From assembly GCA_017514845.1 (NCBI GenBank), contig JAFWIM010000163.1, positions 1 through 35,530 of the forward strand: 35,530 nucleotides of DNA. Direction: 5' to 3'. Below the pieces are notes generated by a model. The model did not search any database and was not told the DNA's origin. It saw only the letters and a list, made by a program, of their open reading frames with translations. The stretch's first letter is position 1; every line of letters begins with the position of its first letter. Source of the stretch: Lachnospiraceae bacterium. Lineage in GTDB: Bacteria > Bacillota > Clostridia > Lachnospirales > Lachnospiraceae. Positions 32,025 to 35,530 of this stretch are shown here, in pieces. A program made the position numbers and the translations under genes.

Positions 32025-32606
32025 TCAGTAATCAAGCTCCTCGAATTCGAGACCGTCATCTGACATGGATTTAATGATCGCGAGAGACTTCAGATTGATT
32101 CCGCGGGCACGGAGATCCTTGCCGCCCTCCTGGAAGCCCTTCTCAATGACGATGCCGACGCCTTCAAGAATTGCGCCGGATTCTTCGATGATTTCAATGA
32201 GACCGCGGGCGGCGCAGCCATTTGCAAGAAAATCATCGATGATGAGGACATGCTCGCCCTCTGAGAGATATTTCTTTGTGAGGATGACGTCATACGTCTT
32301 ATTGTGGGTGTAGGACTGGACCTTGGCGGTGTACTGATCGCCGTCCAGGTTGATGCTCTGGGCTTTCTTGGCAAATACCACAGGAACGCCGAAGTACTGG
32401 GCGGTTATGCAGGCGATGCCGATGCCGGATGCCTCGATCGTGAGGATCTTATCCACCTGTCTGTCAGCGAACACGCGCTTAAATTCTTTGCCGATCTCGT
32501 TAATGAACGGGATATCCATCTGGTGATTCAGAAAACTGTCTACTTTCAGGATGTGGCCCGGACGTACCTGACCGTCTTTCAGAATTCTCTCTTCGAGTGC
32601 CTTCAT
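32025..32606 (-). CDS. xpt: Xanthine phosphoribosyltransferase
   Basis: 193 residues from ATG 32606 (GGAGGAC at 32617-32611); the frame is open far upstream but only this start gives the family length (about 190-194). Motifs: [18 protein letters not shown] near the N terminus, [13 protein letters not shown], and the PRPP loop [14 protein letters not shown]. Reaction: xanthine + PRPP to XMP + PPi, purine salvage in the cytoplasm. Only 99 bases separate it from the divergent helicase gene, and I see no purine riboswitch there. The 3' end has a duplicated copy of its last codons downstream. Confidence 0.94.
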   Translation of the reverse strand: MKALEERILKDGQVRPGHILKVDSFLNHQMDIPFINEIGKEFKRVFADRQVDKILTIEASGIGIACITAQYFGVPVVFAKKAQSINLDGDQYTAKVQSYTHNKTYDVILTKKYLSEGEHVLIIDDFLANGCAARGLIEIIEESGAILEGVGIVIEKGFQEGGKDLRARGINLKSLAIIKSMSDDGLEFEELDY

Positions 32607-32693
32607 ATAAGTCCTCCATTTCATAAAATGATTCGTATAGGAAAGATATTCCAATATTAACCCCTTGTGCCGTAAAAAACAACTAAAAGATGT

Positions 32694-32699
32694 TATAAT
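32694..32699 (+). promoter_or_regulatory. -10 element next to the helicase start codon
   Basis: TATAAT ends seven bases before ATG 32706, so the expected transcription start coincides with the A of the ATG. No ribosome binding site lies between. No good -35 at 17 bases (CGTAAA). Suggests a leaderless or nearly leaderless message, or a start further in. Confidence 0.4.
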
Positions 32700-32705
32700 A
32701 AGCGC

Positions 32706-35294
32706 ATGAGTGAAAAGAAAGATATTGTGAGTACAGAGCCGGAACTGATCCGGATCTCCGTCCGCTCTCTGGTGGAGTTTATTCTGAGGAGCGGTGACAT
32801 CGATAACCGGACCGGCAGCGGGGTCGATTCGGAGGCCATGCTGGCGGGCGGACGGGTTCACAGGAAGATCCAGAAAGGAAAAGCAGGTGATTACCGTGCC
32901 GAGGTACCGCTCGTTATGGAGACGGACCGCGGCGATTTTGTGCTGCGCGTTGAGGGCAGGGCAGATGGAATTTTTACGGATGTACACCCGACAAAACTCA
33001 ATATATTTGGCAATGATAAGCTTTCTGAAGATTCGGTTCCCGGGGACAGGGAGGTAGAAGGTGATGATGGCGGACCGAGGCTCTGTGATGACGGACCAAG
33101 ACTCTGTGATGAAAGACCGAGACTTTGCGTCGATGAGATAAAAGGCATTTTCATGGATGTCCGGGAAATCACTGGGCCGCAGGAAGTCCATCTGGCACAG
33201 GCAAAGTGTTACGCGGCTATTCTGTTTCTCACGGACTTTGACGCGTGGGATGATTCGCTTCCGGATGATACAGAGCCGGAGCATGACCGTGAACGCATCG
33301 GTGTTCGCATGACCTACGTTGATCTTGAACACGATGACAGAATCAACATGTTTGACTTTGAATATGGCAGGGAAGAGCTGCTTGCCTGGTTCGAGTCTAT
33401 TGTGGAGCGCTACTCTTTATGGTGCCGCCATCACATCGACCACAAGAGAAGGAGAAATGCCTCCATGGGACCTCTCACCTTCCCCTTTGAGTACAGATCC
33501 GGGCAGAAGAACCTCGTATCGTCAGTTTATCGGACAATTCTTGAAAAGCAGGAGCTTTTCCTCATGGCACCTACCGGTGTCGGAAAGACCCTGTCTGTTG
33601 TTTACCCGTCGGTCCGCGCCGTAGGTCAGGGGCATGCGGATATGATTTTCTATCTGACAGCTAAAAACCAGACACTGACAGTAGGGGCGGAGGCATTCCG
33701 GATTCTTGCGGATCGGGGGCTTATTATGAAGACGATCGTGCTCACCTCCAAGGAGAAGATCTGCCCGATGAATGAACCGTCATGCAATCCGGATGACTGC
33801 CCATATGCAAGAGGTCATTTTGACCGTGTAAATGACGCGGTATTCGATCTGCTTGAAAAGAAGGATTATTTTGACCGCGATGTGATTTTGACTCAGGCGA
33901 AAGAGTGGAATGTCTGCCCATTTGAAATGGGTCTCGACGTAGCCAGTTGGTGTGACGCAGTCCTGTGCGATTATAATTACGCATTTGATCCCAAAGCCCA
34001 TCTCCGCCGATTTTTCGGAGAGGGAAAGAAAGGTGATTATATATTTCTTGTCGATGAAGCTCACAATCTGGTCGATCGGGCCAGGGAGATGTATTCTGCC
34101 GGTATCGTGAAGGAGAATGTGCTTGCTGCCAAAAAGATCGTTAAGAATGTCAGCAGGTCGGCAGCGAGAGCACTTGAGAGACTCAACAAGGAGCTTCTGG
34201 CGGTAAAGAAGGAACTCCTCTTAGTGGAAGGCCGAAATCCATATCTTGTCCTCACGGACAGCACAGTTCTTGGTCGTATCCAGAACGAAGCTCTTCGGGC
34301 TTTCGGCGAACTTCAGATCCTGTTCAGGGAGCACAAAGATGCCTCTTTCAGGGAAGAACTTCTGGATTTCTATTTTGAGATATCTGATTTCGTCTCCACT
34401 TTCGAGGGAATGGATGATGATTACGTGGTTTATGCGGACTTCAATGAGGAAGAACATTTATGTGTGAATCTTTTTTGCGTAAACCCGGCAAGAAACCTGC
34501 AGAGTATGATAGACCGGGGCAGGAGCGCGGTCTTTTTCTCCGCGACTTTGCTGCCGGTCGACTACTATAAAAAGCTTTTTACGACCCGGGAGGAGACATA
34601 TGCGGTCTACGCGAGGAGCCCATTTGCAAGCGAACAGAAAGTCGTCATCGTAGGCAGTGATGTCAGTACAGGGTACAGGAGCCGCGGCACTTCCATGTAC
34701 CGGAAGATCGCCAGATATATTCACGATACGGCCATGGCAAGACGGGGGAATTATATGGCTTTCTTCCCTTCATACAAGTTTATGACGGATGTTCTTGCGG
34801 TATATCGAAGTGAGTACGATGAGGCGGATATAAACTGGGTCGCTCAGAGCCGTTACATGAATGAGATGGACAGAGAAATCTTCCTGGAAAACTTTTATGA
34901 GGATCCTGAGATGACCATGGTTGGGTTCTGCGTGATGGGCGGCGTGTTCGCGGAGGGAATCGATCTTGTCGGGTCACGGCTCATCGGCGCGATCGTGGTC
35001 GGATGCGGGCTGCCTCAGGTCGGCACGCGGACGGAGCTCCTTCGAACCTATTATGAGGAGAAGACAGGAGACGGGTTTAACTACGCTTATCTTTACCCCG
35101 GTATGAACAAGGTGCTGCAGTCGGCAGGCCGTGTGATCCGGACCGATCAGGACAGGGGAGCCATCGTGCTCCTCGATGACAGGTTCCTGACTGCGGACTG
35201 CCTTCGCATGTTCCCGCGGGAGTGGACGGAGTATGTGCCGTGCAAGGTGGACCAGGTGAGAGCGGTGCTGGATCGGTTCTGGGAGGGTGTTTGA
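32706..35294 (+). CDS. XPD/DinG-family DNA helicase with N-terminal PD-(D/E)XK-like region
   Basis: 862 residues. The N-terminal part (1-185) starts [19 protein letters not shown] and contains VDEIKG (142-147) after GRADGI, an arrangement like a RecB/Cas4-type nuclease core. The helicase has Walker A APTGVGKT (288-295) and the DEAH box VDEAHNLVD. An iron-sulfur cysteine set lies between them ([23 protein letters not shown]), as in XPD and DinG, and motif VI is [12 protein letters not shown]. Predicted ATP-dependent 5'-3' helicase for DNA repair. Oddity: three tandem 21-base units (33066-33128) encode D-x-x-PRLC repeats directly before VDEIKG, inside an extra 40-50 residue insertion. ATG 32706 is kept since the conserved N terminus begins within 15 residues. 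Confidence 0.9.
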   Translation: MSEKKDIVSTEPELIRISVRSLVEFILRSGDIDNRTGSGVDSEAMLAGGRVHRKIQKGKAGDYRAEVPLVMETDRGDFVLRVEGRADGIFTDVHPTKLNIFGNDKLSEDSVPGDREVEGDDGGPRLCDDGPRLCDERPRLCVDEIKGIFMDVREITGPQEVHLAQAKCYAAILFLTDFDAWDDSLPDDTEPEHDRERIGVRMTYVDLEHDDRINMFDFEYGREELLAWFESIVERYSLWCRHHIDHKRRRNASMGPLTFPFEYRSGQKNLVSSVYRTILEKQELFLMAPTGVGKTLSVVYPSVRAVGQGHADMIFYLTAKNQTLTVGAEAFRILADRGLIMKTIVLTSKEKICPMNEPSCNPDDCPYARGHFDRVNDAVFDLLEKKDYFDRDVILTQAKEWNVCPFEMGLDVASWCDAVLCDYNYAFDPKAHLRRFFGEGKKGDYIFLVDEAHNLVDRAREMYSAGIVKENVLAAKKIVKNVSRSAARALERLNKELLAVKKELLLVEGRNPYLVLTDSTVLGRIQNEALRAFGELQILFREHKDASFREELLDFYFEISDFVSTFEGMDDDYVVYADFNEEEHLCVNLFCVNPARNLQSMIDRGRSAVFFSATLLPVDYYKKLFTTREETYAVYARSPFASEQKVVIVGSDVSTGYRSRGTSMYRKIARYIHDTAMARRGNYMAFFPSYKFMTDVLAVYRSEYDEADINWVAQSRYMNEMDREIFLENFYEDPEMTMVGFCVMGGVFAEGIDLVGSRLIGAIVVGCGLPQVGTRTELLRTYYEEKTGDGFNYAYLYPGMNKVLQSAGRVIRTDQDRGAIVLLDDRFLTADCLRMFPREWTEYVPCKVDQVRAVLDRFWEGV

Positions 35295-35426
35295 TTGGCT
35301 CTGGAGCGGTGTGATTTGGTCCTGGAGTGGTGTGTGGACTTATTCTGGCGATGTGTGGACTTGCCATATAAGGATTTGTCCTTTATACTTGCGCTGGATT
35401 TACACTTGATCTTTGTGAGATTTTGC

Positions 35427-35530
35427 CAGAAGCAGCAAAATCCTGCTTTTGAGGCGAGATTGCTGCCTTAGACCAAAGTGAGTTTCATCGGGGCTCAGGC
35501 AGAAGCAGCAAAATCCTACTTTTGAGGCGA
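35427..35530. repeat. Direct repeat at the right edge, about 73-bp period
   Basis: A 31-base unit starting CAGAAGCAGCAAAATCCT (35427-35457) recurs at 35500-35530 with one difference, and the window ends exactly there. The flanks (CTTTGTGAG and CAAAGTGAG) also resemble each other. The unit holds an AAGCAG/CTGCTT hairpin. The rest of 35295-35426 contains GTGTGGACTT-like repeats and no gene. Confidence 0.65.

Noticed and set aside
32607-32705. Purine riboswitch before xpt
   Set aside because: The 99-base gap shows no aptamer core sequence or terminator stem and also holds the divergent helicase promoter.
32607-33332. Long minus-strand extension of xpt
   Set aside because: It is antisense to the helicase gene. 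Xpt length and its ribosome binding site fix the start at 32606.
35427-35530. CRISPR array
   Set aside because: Only two units with a mismatch, a 42-base gap with partly similar flanks, and no cas genes.

Overview
The window looks like a chromosome segment from an anaerobic, Gram-positive Clostridia member, most like a gut Lachnospiraceae species. The support is: strong AAGGAGG ribosome binding sites, consensus TTGACA/TATAAT promoters, butyrate-type phosphotransacylase and kinase genes, oxygen-sensitive radical enzymes, lipoprotein signal peptides in place of periplasmic proteins, and an LTA-synthase-type membrane sulfatase. GC content is near 50%. I see no phage, plasmid or transposase genes.

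Region 1 (about 160-15570) is the main interest. It reads as one catabolic regulon built around a glycyl radical enzyme (GRE) split into two genes. The 752-residue barrel subunit (10042-12300) carries the Cys-Val-Glu active-site loop but has no glycyl radical domain. That domain is a separate 98-residue protein (12326-12622) with the RVAGYSVYW motif, its own Shine-Dalgarno and a different reading frame. Upstream in the same operon are a flavodoxin-like protein and a DUF1097 membrane protein. A radical SAM activase follows (13156-14121). A second operon (1198-8564) encodes an acylating aldehyde dehydrogenase, a phosphate acyltransferase, an acyl kinase, a TPR protein, a nitroreductase, an Old-Yellow-Enzyme-type reductase and a DUF3237 protein. 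An iron-type alcohol dehydrogenase lies on the minus strand. A GntR/FadR regulator (235-951) heads the region. The same 13-bp palindrome (WATGTAGNACATW) sits on the -10/+1 of four promoters: the regulator, the dehydrogenase operon, the GRE operon and the alcohol dehydrogenase. Inferred scheme: the GRE makes an aldehyde, which is disproportionated into an alcohol and an acyl-CoA, and the acyl-CoA yields ATP through acyl phosphate. The substrate is unknown. No microcompartment shell genes are present.

Region 2 (15578-18430, minus strand) holds an orphan MglB-like sugar-binding lipoprotein and an LTA-synthase-like sulfatase. Region 3 (18807-26266) is a cobalamin-riboswitch-controlled surface uptake locus: a secreted CbiK-like chelatase lipoprotein, a two-domain surface lipoprotein, a substrate-binding protein, a FecCD permease, an ATPase and two small unknown proteins. 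Region 4 (26396-27695) is an ECF sigma factor with a membrane-anchored partner. Region 5 (27965-35294) is housekeeping-like: an RlmI-type methyltransferase, a UAP1-type nucleotidyltransferase, a NYN nuclease with tandem LOTUS domains, xanthine phosphoribosyltransferase and an XPD/DinG-type helicase with an N-terminal nuclease-like region.

Intergenic DNA is rich in structured repeats. I can separate three families: (1) long fold-back elements ending in TGACAGTTCAGACRGGCTG (18580, 20326, 24958, 29317); (2) a three-hairpin element whose stems covary (11 and 12858, with a remnant at 5959); (3) GGCTGYCGC fold-backs lying between convergent genes (14147, 31882).
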